The notes under the pieces are model-generated. The model ran no database searches, was not told the origin of the DNA, and worked only from the letters and a program-made list of their open reading frames with translations. From Xanthomonas chitinilytica (GTDB lineage: Bacteria > Pseudomonadota > Gammaproteobacteria > Xanthomonadales > Xanthomonadaceae), in contig NZ_JAPCHY010000008.1 of NCBI RefSeq assembly GCF_026107455.2, positions 1-64,000 on the forward strand: 64,000 nt of DNA, given 5' to 3'. The position numbers and the translations under genes were made by a program. Of this stretch, positions 42,628 to 52,026 are shown in pieces (position 1 is the first letter of the stretch; each line of letters starts with the position of its first letter).

Positions 42628-42694
42628 GGGGTTCTCTTCTGCGGCCTGGGGCGAAATCGGGTGTCCACCGCAGGCGATCCGCGGAGGCCAAAGG

Positions 42695-43219
42695 TTACGC
42701 GCCGCCGCCGACGAGCACATGGTTCTCATGACGGGAGGCGCCGAGCTCGAAGTATGCGGTGCCGGCCCTGGCGTAGCCATGGCGCCGGTAGAAGTCGATG
42801 GCGCGTTCGTTCCGTGCGTTGACCGTGAGCCAGAGCGGGCACTGGGCGCGGTCCCGTGCCCAGGCTTCGGCGGAGTGCAGCAACGATGCGCCGAGGCCTT
42901 TCCCGATGAAATGCTCCTGGACGTAGAGCGTCTGCAGTTCCACCGTGGAGCGGGGACTCTGCGTTGGACAAGGCTCGCCATGCCTGAGAACGGCAAGGCC
43001 GAGCAGGCTCTCGTCCTTCGCCGCCACCAGGACGTGGACCGAAGGATCCTGGAGGGACTCGGCGTACCTGGCCGGGGTGAGCTCGGCAAGCACGTGGGCC
43101 GCGATCTCGGGCGACACGCCGCCGGTGGCATAGGTGTGCAGCCAGACCTGGGTTGCGAGCACGGCCAGGCGCGATGCCTCTTCGGGGGCTGCCGGGCGGA
43201 TATGAGCGTACTGGTGCAT
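42695..43219 (-). CDS. GNAT family N-acetyltransferase
   Basis: 174 residues from the ATG at 43219. The acetyl-CoA loop is in LQTLYVQEHFIGKGLGASLLHSA (the GNAT motif A is GKGLGA), and motif B is LWLTVNARNERAIDFYRRHGYARAG. These marks are complete, so the protein should be active on an amine. The substrate is unknown. The longer leftward open frame is a shadow. Confidence 0.92.
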   Translation of the reverse strand: MHQYAHIRPAAPEEASRLAVLATQVWLHTYATGGVSPEIAAHVLAELTPARYAESLQDPSVHVLVAAKDESLLGLAVLRHGEPCPTQSPRSTVELQTLYVQEHFIGKGLGASLLHSAEAWARDRAQCPLWLTVNARNERAIDFYRRHGYARAGTAYFELGASRHENHVLVGGGA

Positions 43220-43362
43220 GCGGTGGGAATCCGTGGTGCGGTGAATGAGTGTCGGTGCGGGCAGTGTCCCGCCGTCGTTGCCGGGCAATGCCTGCTTCCT
43301 CCGGGAAGGCCGGGTTGCCGTGCCATCCGGATCGGGGGCAGCGCGTGCGCGGTCATGCCCAG

Positions 43363-43761
43363 CTAGGCGTCCGCTACCGGGGGCGGTTCGCCGCACCGGG
43401 TGGCACCGGTTCCGGCGGATTGCCGGATCTGCTGCTGGAAGGCCAGGCAGTAGCCGTTGCAGTCCTCGATGCCGAATTCCCGGGAGCCGTACGGCATGTC
43501 GCGTACCGGCCAGACGACGGCGACCCTGTCCTTGAGGGAGGCGAAATAGCCGTCCACGTCCGGGACGGTGAAGTAGAGGGTGCCGGAAACGCCGGGCGGA
43601 CGCTGCCAGAGGTCGCTGGGGGTGAAGACGAGCACTCCGCCATGAAGCTCGACGGTCAGCGTTGCTTCGGCCGTGTCGCGGACGTTGAAACCAAGCACCG
43701 CCCGGTAGAACCGACGGGTCTGTTCCAGATCGCGGCAGCGAAGAAGCAGGGTCAGTGGCAT
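43363..43761 (-). CDS. glyoxalase/bleomycin-resistance type VOC protein (132 aa)
   Basis: From the ATG at 43761 (MPLTLLLRCRDLEQTRRFYRAVLGFNV), with strands and ligands as in VOC proteins. The second half contains YFTVPDVDGYFASLKDRV and REFGIEDCNGYCLAFQQ. It is cytosolic. Some relatives bind metals or bleomycin-like drugs, but the function is unknown. Confidence 0.88.
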   Translation of the reverse strand: MPLTLLLRCRDLEQTRRFYRAVLGFNVRDTAEATLTVELHGGVLVFTPSDLWQRPPGVSGTLYFTVPDVDGYFASLKDRVAVVWPVRDMPYGSREFGIEDCNGYCLAFQQQIRQSAGTGATRCGEPPPVADA

Positions 43762-43826
43762 GGGCGCTCCTGGCAGGTTCCGCGTCGGAATCAGGCCGCG
43801 CTGCGGAAGGCATCGGCGTGGATGAA

Positions 43827-44048
43827 TCATCGGCTGCCGCCACCGGCAGCGCCGAAGAAGGCGAACGGAAAACAGGGGCACCTGACGAGCTTGGGAAAGA
43901 CGGCGCCCGCCGCCGCCAGCAGCATGGCAACGGCAGTGGCGGCCCAGCCGCCCGGCACGATCGACGGAATCCGCTTGGCCGGCGTGCTTGGCGCCTGCCA
44001 CCATGCCTGGAACGGGTCGAGCTTTCGTCGGCGGAACGATCTGGCCAC
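43827..44048 (-). CDS. possible small membrane protein (73 aa)
   Basis: GTG at 44048, giving ARSFRRRKLDPFQAWW, then one hydrophobic helix around residues 34-50 (WAATAVAMLLAAAGAVF) followed by CPCFPFAFF. Codon use and hydrophobic pattern look more protein-like than the surroundings, but there is no ribosome site and no family. It may be noise. Confidence 0.3.
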   Translation of the reverse strand: MARSFRRRKLDPFQAWWQAPSTPAKRIPSIVPGGWAATAVAMLLAAAGAVFPKLVRCPCFPFAFFGAAGGGSR

Positions 44049-44250
44049 AGGCAGCTGATACCCAACGGATCCGGAACCGGGTCGCTGCGCCGGATGGTCG
44101 GCGGGTTCGCGGCCGGGCGTCAACCATGGGCGGAAGCCTGCGTTCGGGGGAAAGCGGCGTTGGCGAAGTGCGTCGGCGCGAGGGTGCCCGTGCGGTGGTC
44201 GCTTTCGACAACGCCGGCGGGCATTGCCGCCGGCGCCGACAGCATCTCCA

Positions 44251-44280
44251 CCGTCGTCCCCGCGCAGGCAGGGACGACGG
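44251..44280. repeat. REP-like inverted repeat downstream of the bkd operon
   Basis: A perfect 10-bp stem (CCGTCGTCCC at 44251-44260 and GGGACGACGG at 44271-44280) around a 10-base loop, 17 bp past the E2 stop codon. The same core (CCGTCGTCCCCGCG) recurs at 58227-58369. It may stabilise or end the bkd transcript. Confidence 0.75.
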
Positions 44281-44296
44281 GACCTGCTGGATGCCC

Positions 44297-45646
44297 TTAC
44301 TGCGGCAGCGCCAGGTCGTCGAGCAGCGCGCGCAGGAAGCGGGCGGCTTCGCCGCCGGTGCAGGCGCGGTGGTCGAAGGTGACCGACATCGGGATGACCT
44401 TGTGCGACTCGAAGCCGCCCATCACCGGGGTCATCTGGAAGCGGGCGCGGCCGGCGCCGACGATGGCCACGCACGGCGGCACCACCACCGGGGTGGCGTA
44501 GCGGCCGGCGAACATGCCGAAGTTGGACAGCGAGATGGTGTAGCCGCTGAGTTCGGACGAGGCGATGGAGCGATCCTCCACCTGCTGGCGCAGGCGGTTG
44601 ACGCCTTCGCGGATGCCGCGCGCGTCGAGCATGTCGGCATTGCGCAGCGCCGGCACGAACAGGCCGTCGTCGGTGTCCACGGCGATGCCGATGTCGACCT
44701 GCGCGTGCAGGGTGCGGGTCAGCGCCTCGCCGTCGAACCAGGCGTTCATCGCCGGCACCGCCTGGCAGGCGACCACGATCGCGCGCACCAGGCGCGCGGT
44801 GACGTCGTTGCCCGGCGCCCAGGCATGGATGTCGGCATCGTCGTTGAGCGTGGTCGGCACGACCTTGCTGTGCGCGTCGGCCATCACCCGGGCCATGTTG
44901 CGGCGCACGCCCTTGAGCGGTTCCGGCTGGCCCTTGGCGACCACGCCCGGCGGCTGCGTGCGCATCGGCCGGCCGGCCGCCGACAGCGGGGTGCGCGCTG
45001 CCTCCTGGCGTGCCGGGGCGGGGGCGGCCACCGCCTGTGGCTGCGGGGCGGCGGCGGGCGCGGCGCCGATGCGGGCGCTGCCGTCGGCCGCGGCCTGCTT
45101 GACGTCGGCCATGGTCACCGCGCCCTCGGCGCCGCTGGCGCGCACCCGCGACAGGTCGACGCCGAGCTTCTTCGCCATCGCGCGTACCGCCGGCATCGCC
45201 TTGACGCCGCCGACGGCCACCGCCTGTTCGGCATGCACGGCGTTGGAGCTGACCATCGCACCGACCACGGTGCCTTCGTCCTCGCGTTCGGCCGCGGCCG
45301 CTGCCGGAGCGGCGGCCGGCGCAGGTGCCGGGGCGGGCGCTTCGGCCGGGGCGCCATGGTGGTGGCCGGTATCCTGGCCTTCGGCGCGCTGCGGCAGGTT
45401 CGGGTCGATCTCGAACTGCGCCAGCATGTGCCCGGTGACGACGATGTCGCCGGCCGCACCGGCCAGCTTGAGCACCTTGCCGGAGACCGGCGAGGGCACT
45501 TCCACCACCGCCTTGGCGGTTTCCATCGACACCAGCGGTTCGTCGAGCCGGATGACGTCGCCTTCCTTGACGAACCATTCGACGATGGTGGCGTCCGGCA
45601 GGCCTTCGCCCAGGTCGGGCAGGTTGAAATTCTTGGTCTGGCTCAT
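44297..45646 (-). CDS. bkdB: branched-chain 2-oxo acid dehydrogenase E2 (dihydrolipoamide acyltransferase)
   Basis: 449 residues. The N-terminal lipoyl domain has the lipoylated Lys45 in SMETAKAVVEV. An Ala/Pro linker follows, then an E1/E3-binding domain (VRAMAKKLGVDLSRVRASGA), a second Ala-rich linker and the acyltransferase domain with active site DHRACTGGEA near the end. It transfers the acyl group from E1 to CoA, giving branched-chain acyl-CoAs used for branched fatty acids and signals. Its start overlaps the SH3 gene by an ATGA. E3 is not nearby. Confidence 0.93.
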   Translation of the reverse strand: MSQTKNFNLPDLGEGLPDATIVEWFVKEGDVIRLDEPLVSMETAKAVVEVPSPVSGKVLKLAGAAGDIVVTGHMLAQFEIDPNLPQRAEGQDTGHHHGAPAEAPAPAPAPAAAPAAAAAEREDEGTVVGAMVSSNAVHAEQAVAVGGVKAMPAVRAMAKKLGVDLSRVRASGAEGAVTMADVKQAAADGSARIGAAPAAAPQPQAVAAPAPARQEAARTPLSAAGRPMRTQPPGVVAKGQPEPLKGVRRNMARVMADAHSKVVPTTLNDDADIHAWAPGNDVTARLVRAIVVACQAVPAMNAWFDGEALTRTLHAQVDIGIAVDTDDGLFVPALRNADMLDARGIREGVNRLRQQVEDRSIASSELSGYTISLSNFGMFAGRYATPVVVPPCVAIVGAGRARFQMTPVMGGFESHKVIPMSVTFDHRACTGGEAARFLRALLDDLALPQ

Positions 45647-45996
45647 TTGCAGTTCTCTTCCAGCAATTCAAGGTCGCGTGCCGGCAGCCAGCCCTGCGCG
45701 CCATTGGCGCGTTCGGACCACCACCAGCCGCCGTATTCGTGGTGCAGCTTTACCAGTTCGCCGCTGTCGGCGTCCAACTCGCGCGCGTTGTAGTCGCGCA
45801 GCGCTTCGGCGCGGCCGTCGTCGAGCACGCGCAGCCAGGCCACCGGCGCCCAGCCGGCGCTGTTGTCCTCGGTGCGCACCCAGGCGAACGCGGGCCACTC
45901 TTCGTCGCGCACGCCCAGTTCGACGATCTGGCCGGTGCGGAAGCGGAGCGGATTGGGATACTGGCTGCGGTAGGCGCTGAGCAATCTCGCCCGCAT
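45643..45996 (-). CDS. SH3-like domain protein inside the bkd operon (117 aa)
   Basis: From the ATG at 45996, one base after the E1beta stop. The sequence contains two beta-barrel-type repeats, EEWPAFAWVRTEDNSAGWAP and HEYGGWWWSERANGAQGWLP, with the ALRDYNARELDADSGELV pattern of SH3 domains (ALYDY-like). It has no signal peptide. It is placed between E1 and E2 of a multienzyme complex and is translationally coupled to both, so I infer an assembly or targeting role. Function not known. Confidence 0.8.
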   Translation of the reverse strand: MRARLLSAYRSQYPNPLRFRTGQIVELGVRDEEWPAFAWVRTEDNSAGWAPVAWLRVLDDGRAEALRDYNARELDADSGELVKLHHEYGGWWWSERANGAQGWLPARDLELLEENCK

Positions 45997-45997
45997 G

Positions 45998-46984
45998 TCA
46001 GCCCGCCGCCACCGCACGCTTGGCCGCCGCCACGATCCGCTCCACGCTGGGCAGGTACTTCATTTCCAGGCGGAACAGCGGGATGTGGGTGTCGTAGCCG
46101 GTGACGCGCTCGACCGGCGCGACCAGGTCGTACATCGACTGCTCGGCCAGGCGCGCGGCGATCTCGGCGCCGAAACCGGCGGTCTTGGGGGCCTCCTGCA
46201 CGATCACGCAGCGGCCGGTCTTGGCCACCGATTCGGCGATGGTGTCGAAGTCCAGCGGACGCAGCGTGGCCACGTCGATCACTTCGGCGCTGATGCCTTC
46301 GCCGGCCAGCTTGTCGGCCGCTTCCAGCGCTTCCTTCACCTGCGCGCCCCAGGTCACCAGGGTCACGTCGGTGCCGTCGCGCAGCACGAAGCACACGTCC
46401 AGCGGCAGTGCCTCGCCATCGTTGGCCACCACTTCCTTGTACTGGCGGTAGATGCGCTTGGGCTCCATGTAGATCACCGGGTCCGGCTCGCGGATCGCGG
46501 CCAGCAACAGGCCGTAGGCGCGCTGCGGGCTGGACGGCAGCACCACGCGCAGGCCCGGCACGTTGGTGAAGATGGCCTCGTTGGCCTCGCTGTGGTGTTC
46601 CGGCGCGCGGATGCCGCCGCCCCACGGCACGCGCAGCACCATCGGGCAGTGCAGGCGGCCGCGGGTGCGGTAGCGCAGGCGCGCGGCGTGGCAGATCAGG
46701 TGGTCCACCATCGGGTAGACGAAGCCGTCGAACTGGGCCTCGGCCACCGGCTTCATGCCCTGCGCGGCCAGGCCGACGGTGAGGCCGGCGATGGTGGTCT
46801 CGTCCAGCGGGGTGTCGAGCACGCGCTGGTCGCCGAAGCGCTGCTGCAGGCCGGCGGTGGCACGGAACACGCCGCCGTTGACGCCCACGTCCTCGCCCAG
46901 CACCAGCACCGACGGGTCGTGCTCCATCTCCCAGGCCAGCGCCTGGGTGACGGCTTCGATCAGGGTGATGGGGGTTGCGGTCAT
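45998..46984 (-). CDS. bkdA2: branched-chain 2-oxo acid dehydrogenase E1 beta subunit
   Basis: 328 residues from the ATG at 46984, which has GGAG 8 nt upstream; an in-frame ATG at 47077 would add 31 residues and overlap E1alpha. Marks: LIEAVTQALAWEMEHDPSVLVLGEDVG, FDGFVYPMVDHLICHAARLRYR, and the C-terminal IVQEAPKTAGFGAEIAARL. With the alpha subunit it binds thiamine diphosphate and decarboxylates 2-oxo acids of Val, Leu and Ile. Confidence 0.93.
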   Translation of the reverse strand: MTATPITLIEAVTQALAWEMEHDPSVLVLGEDVGVNGGVFRATAGLQQRFGDQRVLDTPLDETTIAGLTVGLAAQGMKPVAEAQFDGFVYPMVDHLICHAARLRYRTRGRLHCPMVLRVPWGGGIRAPEHHSEANEAIFTNVPGLRVVLPSSPQRAYGLLLAAIREPDPVIYMEPKRIYRQYKEVVANDGEALPLDVCFVLRDGTDVTLVTWGAQVKEALEAADKLAGEGISAEVIDVATLRPLDFDTIAESVAKTGRCVIVQEAPKTAGFGAEIAARLAEQSMYDLVAPVERVTGYDTHIPLFRLEMKYLPSVERIVAAAKRAVAAG

Positions 46985-47069
46985 GCTGTCTTCTCCGCGC
47001 GCGGTGGCTGCGCTGTGCGCCGTGCCGTGGTCGTGGCCGGCCTGTGATTCGGGAACGATGCGCTTGCTC

Positions 47070-48158
47070 TCATCCATGGCGCCGCTCCAGTGCGATGGCC
47101 TCGGCGCGCTGCGCCAGCAGGTCCGGCGGCGGATCGGCGTAGAGGTAGTCGAACATCGCCTCCACCGGCTGCACCGGCGTGTTGAGGTAGGCGTTGACCT
47201 CCTCGTCCACCCGCGCGCCGCATTCGTCGGTCCACGCCTTTTCCTCGGCTTCGCTCCACACGCCCTGGTCGGTCAGGTACTTGCGCAGGCGCAGCATCGG
47301 CTCGCGCTGCCAGGCGTCCTTGACCTCGGCGTCGTCGCGGTAGCGGCGGGCGTCGTCGGCGGTGGTGTGGTCAGACAGGCGATAGGTCAGCAGTTCCAGC
47401 ACGGTGCCGCCTTCGCCGGCCAGCGCGCGCGCGCGCGCCTGTTCCATCGCGGCGAGCACCGCGATCAGGTCGTTGCCGTCCACCTGCAGGCAGAACAGGC
47501 CGCCGGCGATGCCCTTCTGCGCCAGCGTCTGCGCGCCGGTCTGCGCCGAGCGCGGCACCGAGATCGCCCAGCCGTTGTTCACCACGCACAGGATCAGCGG
47601 CAGCTTGTAGGCGCCGGCCGAGTTGAGCGCGGCGTAGAAGTCGGTCTTGGAACTGCCGCCGTCGCCGCACACCGAGACGGCCACCTGCGGCATCCCGCGC
47701 AGCTTGAACGACAGCGCCGAACCGGCCGCATGCAGGCACTGGGTGGAGATCGGCACGCAGATCGGGAAGTCGCGCACGGCATCGCTGTCGCGGTCGTAGT
47801 CGCTGCCGCGCTCGTCGCCGCCCCAGTACATCAGCACGTCGCGCGGGCGCACGCCGCGCATGAACATCGCGCCGTACTCGCGGTAGCTGGGGGCCAGCAC
47901 GTCGCCGGACTTCATCGCCGCGCCGATGCCCACGTGCGCGGCCTCGTGGCCCAGGCAGGAGGCGAACGTGCCCAGCTTGCCGGTGCGCTGCAGCGCCACG
48001 GCCTTGGTGTCGAACACGCGCACGGCCAGCATCTGCTTGAACATCGGCAGCAATGCGCGCGGGTCGCGCAGCGACTCGGGAAGATCGTTGCGTACCAGCG
48101 TGCCGTCGGCACCCAGGTACTGCAGGTATTCGATTTGGAACTGGGCGGAAACCGTCAT
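47070..48158 (-). CDS. bkdA1: branched-chain 2-oxo acid dehydrogenase E1 alpha subunit
   Basis: About 362 residues from the ATG at 48158 (an ATG at 48170 is possible). The thiamine diphosphate motif is GDGGSSKTDFYAALNSAG ending in NN (CVVNNGWAI), and a phosphorylation-loop-like YRLSDHTTADDARRY is present. It is the first gene of the bkd operon; upstream is the terminator of the nuclease gene. The bkd complex feeds iso-branched acyl-CoA into membrane fatty acids and probably into the DSF signal known from Xanthomonas. Confidence 0.93.
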   Translation of the reverse strand: MTVSAQFQIEYLQYLGADGTLVRNDLPESLRDPRALLPMFKQMLAVRVFDTKAVALQRTGKLGTFASCLGHEAAHVGIGAAMKSGDVLAPSYREYGAMFMRGVRPRDVLMYWGGDERGSDYDRDSDAVRDFPICVPISTQCLHAAGSALSFKLRGMPQVAVSVCGDGGSSKTDFYAALNSAGAYKLPLILCVVNNGWAISVPRSAQTGAQTLAQKGIAGGLFCLQVDGNDLIAVLAAMEQARARALAGEGGTVLELLTYRLSDHTTADDARRYRDDAEVKDAWQREPMLRLRKYLTDQGVWSEAEEKAWTDECGARVDEEVNAYLNTPVQPVEAMFDYLYADPPPDLLAQRAEAIALERRHG

Positions 48159-48258
48159 TGCCGACTGCACCTTCTACAGATGGTTTCAAATGATAAGAAT
48201 TGCCATGTTAAGGAACCCGGACGAAAAAGCCGTCCTGCGGCGCAGCACGACCGCGCCC

Positions 48259-48285
48259 AAAAAGAGACGCGGCCGAAGCCGCGTC
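48259..48285 (-). terminator. rho-independent terminator of the nuclease gene
   Basis: A perfect palindrome (GACGCGGCCGAAGCCGCGTC, 48266-48285) that on the minus strand has a TTCG tetraloop and is followed by a run of T (seen as A at 48259-48263). It stands 30 bp past the nuclease stop codon. Confidence 0.85.
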
Positions 48286-48314
48286 CCGGGGTTTTGCCTG
48301 TCGCCGCTACGTAT

Positions 48315-51300
48315 TCAGCACCCTCGCCCGCTGCAGGCGGTGCGGGTGCTGAAGCTGGCGCTGTTGTCGGCCGGGTCGGCCTCCGCGCTGGCGGAGGCCG
48401 CCGCCGCGTGCACCTGGATCAGGCCATCGGCCGGGGCCGGGCGGGTGTTGGCCTTGAGCTGGAACACCGCCTGGGCACCGGCCGCCAGCGGCTGCGTACC
48501 GCTGCAGTCGAAGCTGGCCTGGCGCGCGCCGCCTTCCTTGCGGCACTGCCAGCCGGCCGGGGCGACGACGCTGGCGGTGGCGGCCAGGGTGTTGCCTTCC
48601 AGCCGCAGCGTCGGTGCCTGCGCGTCGAGGTTGCCGTGGTTGGCCAGGGTCACCGCGTACTGCGCGGTGAGCTGGGTGGCCGGTACCGTGGCCGGGCCGT
48701 CGATCGCCACCGCCAGGTTGGCGGCATCGGCAGCGGCCACCGCCACGCTGGTGCTGTCGCCATCGTTGCCGGGCTGCGGGTCGGGCGTCTGCGAGCGCAC
48801 CGACGCGGCCAGCTGCAACGTCTGGCCGGCCAGCGCCGCGTCGGTGGCCACGCGCAGGGTGAAGCTCTGGGCGCTGCCGCTGGCGAAGCTGGCGATGGTG
48901 CAGGTGAGGGTGGTATGGGCACCGGTCTGCGGCGGTGCGCAGCTCCAGCCCGGCGCGGCGGTGAGCACCGGCGCCACCACCGCGTCGAACACGAAGGCGA
49001 CGGCGGCATGCTCGGCCGCATCCGGACCCTGGTTCTCCACGTCCACCGTGAACACCGCTTCCGCGCCGGCCACCACCTCGGCCGGGTCGGCGTTGGCGGC
49101 CACGCCCAGGTCGGCGAAGCGCTGCATCTTCAGCTTGAGCAGCACCACGGTCGGGTCGTGGTCGGACAGGCGGGTGGGGGTGTCGGCGTCGTTGCGCGCG
49201 GTTTCCGGGAAGTCGGCGTTGATCCGCGCGTGGCCGATGGCCAGCGTCTCCAGTTGCGGCGACTGCATCAGCGCCTGGTTGGCGAGGATGTGGTCCAGCG
49301 ACTGCACGTTGCCGTCGTAGGCGTAGGAATAGCTCTGGTCCGGCGGCAGCAGCCAGGTGAGGTTGTCGTAGTCCGGGTCCACCCGGTCCACGCCGTCGCC
49401 GGCCACCACCGTCTGCGCGTCGGCGCTGGGCAGGCCGGTGACGGTGCCCATGGCGTCGACGTAGCCGTCGTTGAACTCGAAGGCGTTGAAGTCGCCCATC
49501 ACCAGCACCTGCTCCTGCGGGTCGGCCAGCTGCCGGGCCTGCAGCAGGTCGGCCAGGAAGTCCGCCTGCGCCTGGCGCTTGGCACGGATGCGCTGGCCGC
49601 TGGCGGTGTCGGCCTCGGCGCCGTTGAGCGAGCGCTGGTGCACCACGATCGCGGTCAGCGGCAGCTGGCGGCCGTCGGCGAAGTTGACCGTGGCCTGCAG
49701 CAGCAGCGGCGGGCGGTCGTTGAGCAGGCTGGTGGCACCGCCCGGCTCGGTCCAGGTGGTGTCCTTGCCGTGCTGTTCGACCAGTTCCACCTGCACCCGC
49801 GGCAACCCGGCGGCGACCGGCGCGGTCTTGACCAGGAAGCCGACGTCGATGCCGCCGATGTCGTTGCCGTCGATCAGGTGGGCGACGTACTGCGGGTCGG
49901 GCTGGCCGGCGGCCACCGCGTCGCTGCCGATGCGGTCGGCCAGCGTCTGCAGCACCTGCAGGTTCTCCACCTCCACCACGCCGAGGATGTCGGGCAGGTG
50001 CAGGTAGTCGCGGATGCCCAGCGAGGCCTTGTTGAGGCGGGCCTGGTAGGCGGCGGGGGTGAGCACCGGCTCGCCTATCGACGGGTCGTTGTGGTCGTCG
50101 AAGAAACGCTGCAGGTTGTAGGTGGCCACGCTGACGTCGTCGGCCTGCGGCAGCGGCGCCGGGCGCGGCTGGTCGGCGCCGTCGCAGTCCACCTGCGGCG
50201 CGGCTTCGGGATAGATCGTGTAGCGGCGGAAGCCGTAGTCCAGCGGGCCGGTGACGCCGCTGACCACGCAGCCGGCGGCCACGTCGATGCGCTCGCCGCC
50301 CAGGCCGGCGCTGCCCACGCCGATCACGTGCGGGTTGGTGTTCCAGCGCGGCACCTCGCCCGGCGAGCCGGCCGGCAGCGGGTCGGGCTGCTGCACGCCG
50401 GGCCGGCGGTAGCCGCGGGTCACGCCGGTGACCACGGCATGGAACACGCCGTTGCTGCTGCCGGTGGCGTTGGCCTCGCTGACGTTGCCCAGCGTGGGCG
50501 TGTTGACGGTGAGGCTGGGCACGGTGACGCGCATGCCTTCCAGCGCTTCCAGCTGGTCGTAGTCGCCGTCCGGGTCGGGGAACTGCGGGGTCAGCGTCAC
50601 CGGCGTGGGCAGGGGATGGCCGGCGGACTGGAACAGCACCGTCGGCGAGGTGATCTCGGTCAGCGGCGGCTGGCTCGGATCGGCGGTGGGGACGTACTCG
50701 AGCACGGTGCCCTGCACGGTGACGCGGTTGCCCACCGCGGCCTCGGCCGGCGGCGCGCTGCCGGTGTAGACGTAGATGCCCTCGGAGGTGCGCGGGTCGT
50801 TGTCGGCCTCGGCGTCGGGCATCTGCAGGAAGAAGCCGGCGCTGCGGCGGCCGGTGACGATGCCGCTGGTGGCCACCACCTGGCCGGCATACGGCGAACT
50901 GCCGCCGCTGCCCTGGATGGCATGGATCGGCAGCACGTTGAAGTCGTCGTCGACGATGGTGGCGGTGGCGCGGGCGGTGCCGAGCACGGCGCCGCTGATG
51001 TTGCTGAAGTCGACGTGGAAGGTCTCGTTGCCTTCCACCAGGGTGTCGTCGATCAGCTCGAACTGCAGCATGAAGCCGGCCACGCCCTCGGGCAGGGTGA
51101 GGGTGCCGGACCTGGCGACGTAGTCGCTGCCGGCGGTGGCGGTGCCGTCGACGGTGGCGTAGTCGACGCTGACCCCGCCCGGACCGGCCGGCTGGCTCAG
51201 CGACACCTGCAGGAACACGACCGGCGCGCTCTCGCCGGCCGAGCCGTCGGCCACGCTCAGCACCGGCTGCCCGCCGCCGCCGCAGACGTGGGCCGGTGCG

Positions 51301-51878
51301 GCGCTGTTGCGCGGCGTCGGCGCGCCGGTGGCGAAGTCGGCGCCGTTGTTGTCGCTGTCGCTGCAGCCGCCTTCCTTGCGCAGCACCGCCAGGGTGTTGC
51401 TGGGGGCCGGCGTCGGCGCGTCGCCCTCGGCGCAGTTGGCGGTGCCGCCGAAGCCGACCAGGTCGACCGTGCCGCTGGGGCAGGTGCCGCTCAGCGCGGC
51501 GGTGCCGTTGCTCAGCGCGACCTTGCCGGCGGTGCCGCTCATGGCGATGCCGCCGCTGGCGTCGGGCGCGGGCAGGTCGACGCTGCCGCCGGCGCCGTCG
51601 GCCTGCTTGACCAGGTAGTAGCCGCCCGGCGCGATGCTGCCGGCCAGCGGCGTCACCTGCCAGCTGCTGCCGGTGGCCGAGGCGTACTGCACCGACCAGC
51701 CGGCCAGGCTGACCGGGCTGCTGCCGTTGTTGTGCAGCTCGATGAAATCGCTCTTGTAGGTGGCACCGCTGTTGCCGCCGCCGCCGTACACCTGGCTGAC
51801 GACGACCTGGGCCCGACCGTGGCCGGCAAACGCCAGCGCACACAAAACCACTGCACTCCGAAGCAGCAACGCACGCAT
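48315..51878 (-). CDS. ExeM/NucH family extracellular endonuclease
   Basis: 1187 residues from the ATG at 51878, with a signal peptide ending near residue 24 (AGHGRAQ). Domains in order: a lamin-tail domain (about 25-150, VVSQVYGGGGNSGATYKSDF), a Calx-beta-like domain (about 205-310, VDYATVDGTATAGSDY), an OB-like nuclease-associated part, the endonuclease/exonuclease/phosphatase domain (about 575-945) with SVATYNLQRFF, VMGDFNAFEF and LSDHDPTVVLL, and two CARDB/DUF11-like beta domains to the end. Relatives degrade extracellular DNA and influence biofilm. There is no C-terminal GlyGly sorting anchor. Confidence 0.92.
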   Translation of the reverse strand: MRALLLRSAVVLCALAFAGHGRAQVVVSQVYGGGGNSGATYKSDFIELHNNGSSPVSLAGWSVQYASATGSSWQVTPLAGSIAPGGYYLVKQADGAGGSVDLPAPDASGGIAMSGTAGKVALSNGTAALSGTCPSGTVDLVGFGGTANCAEGDAPTPAPSNTLAVLRKEGGCSDSDNNGADFATGAPTPRNSAAPAHVCGGGGQPVLSVADGSAGESAPVVFLQVSLSQPAGPGGVSVDYATVDGTATAGSDYVARSGTLTLPEGVAGFMLQFELIDDTLVEGNETFHVDFSNISGAVLGTARATATIVDDDFNVLPIHAIQGSGGSSPYAGQVVATSGIVTGRRSAGFFLQMPDAEADNDPRTSEGIYVYTGSAPPAEAAVGNRVTVQGTVLEYVPTADPSQPPLTEITSPTVLFQSAGHPLPTPVTLTPQFPDPDGDYDQLEALEGMRVTVPSLTVNTPTLGNVSEANATGSSNGVFHAVVTGVTRGYRRPGVQQPDPLPAGSPGEVPRWNTNPHVIGVGSAGLGGERIDVAAGCVVSGVTGPLDYGFRRYTIYPEAAPQVDCDGADQPRPAPLPQADDVSVATYNLQRFFDDHNDPSIGEPVLTPAAYQARLNKASLGIRDYLHLPDILGVVEVENLQVLQTLADRIGSDAVAAGQPDPQYVAHLIDGNDIGGIDVGFLVKTAPVAAGLPRVQVELVEQHGKDTTWTEPGGATSLLNDRPPLLLQATVNFADGRQLPLTAIVVHQRSLNGAEADTASGQRIRAKRQAQADFLADLLQARQLADPQEQVLVMGDFNAFEFNDGYVDAMGTVTGLPSADAQTVVAGDGVDRVDPDYDNLTWLLPPDQSYSYAYDGNVQSLDHILANQALMQSPQLETLAIGHARINADFPETARNDADTPTRLSDHDPTVVLLKLKMQRFADLGVAANADPAEVVAGAEAVFTVDVENQGPDAAEHAAVAFVFDAVVAPVLTAAPGWSCAPPQTGAHTTLTCTIASFASGSAQSFTLRVATDAALAGQTLQLAASVRSQTPDPQPGNDGDSTSVAVAAADAANLAVAIDGPATVPATQLTAQYAVTLANHGNLDAQAPTLRLEGNTLAATASVVAPAGWQCRKEGGARQASFDCSGTQPLAAGAQAVFQLKANTRPAPADGLIQVHAAAASASAEADPADNSASFSTRTACSGRGC

Positions 51879-52026
51879 AGGAAGAACTCCCCAGTCCTGT
51901 GGATGAGCGCCCCCCTGGGCTGGCCTGCCTGGCCAACCGGCGCCCGCCGATTCTGCCCCAGTTTGGCGGCAGCCGTGTGACAGGCGGTGCGGTACCCTTG
52001 CCGGCCCTGCAATCCAGCCCGCCCCA

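Noticed and set aside
46755-51980. A 1741-residue open frame on the plus strand
   Set aside because: It runs antisense to the bkd and nuclease genes, with His/Arg/Val-rich low-complexity content. It is a high-GC shadow of real genes.
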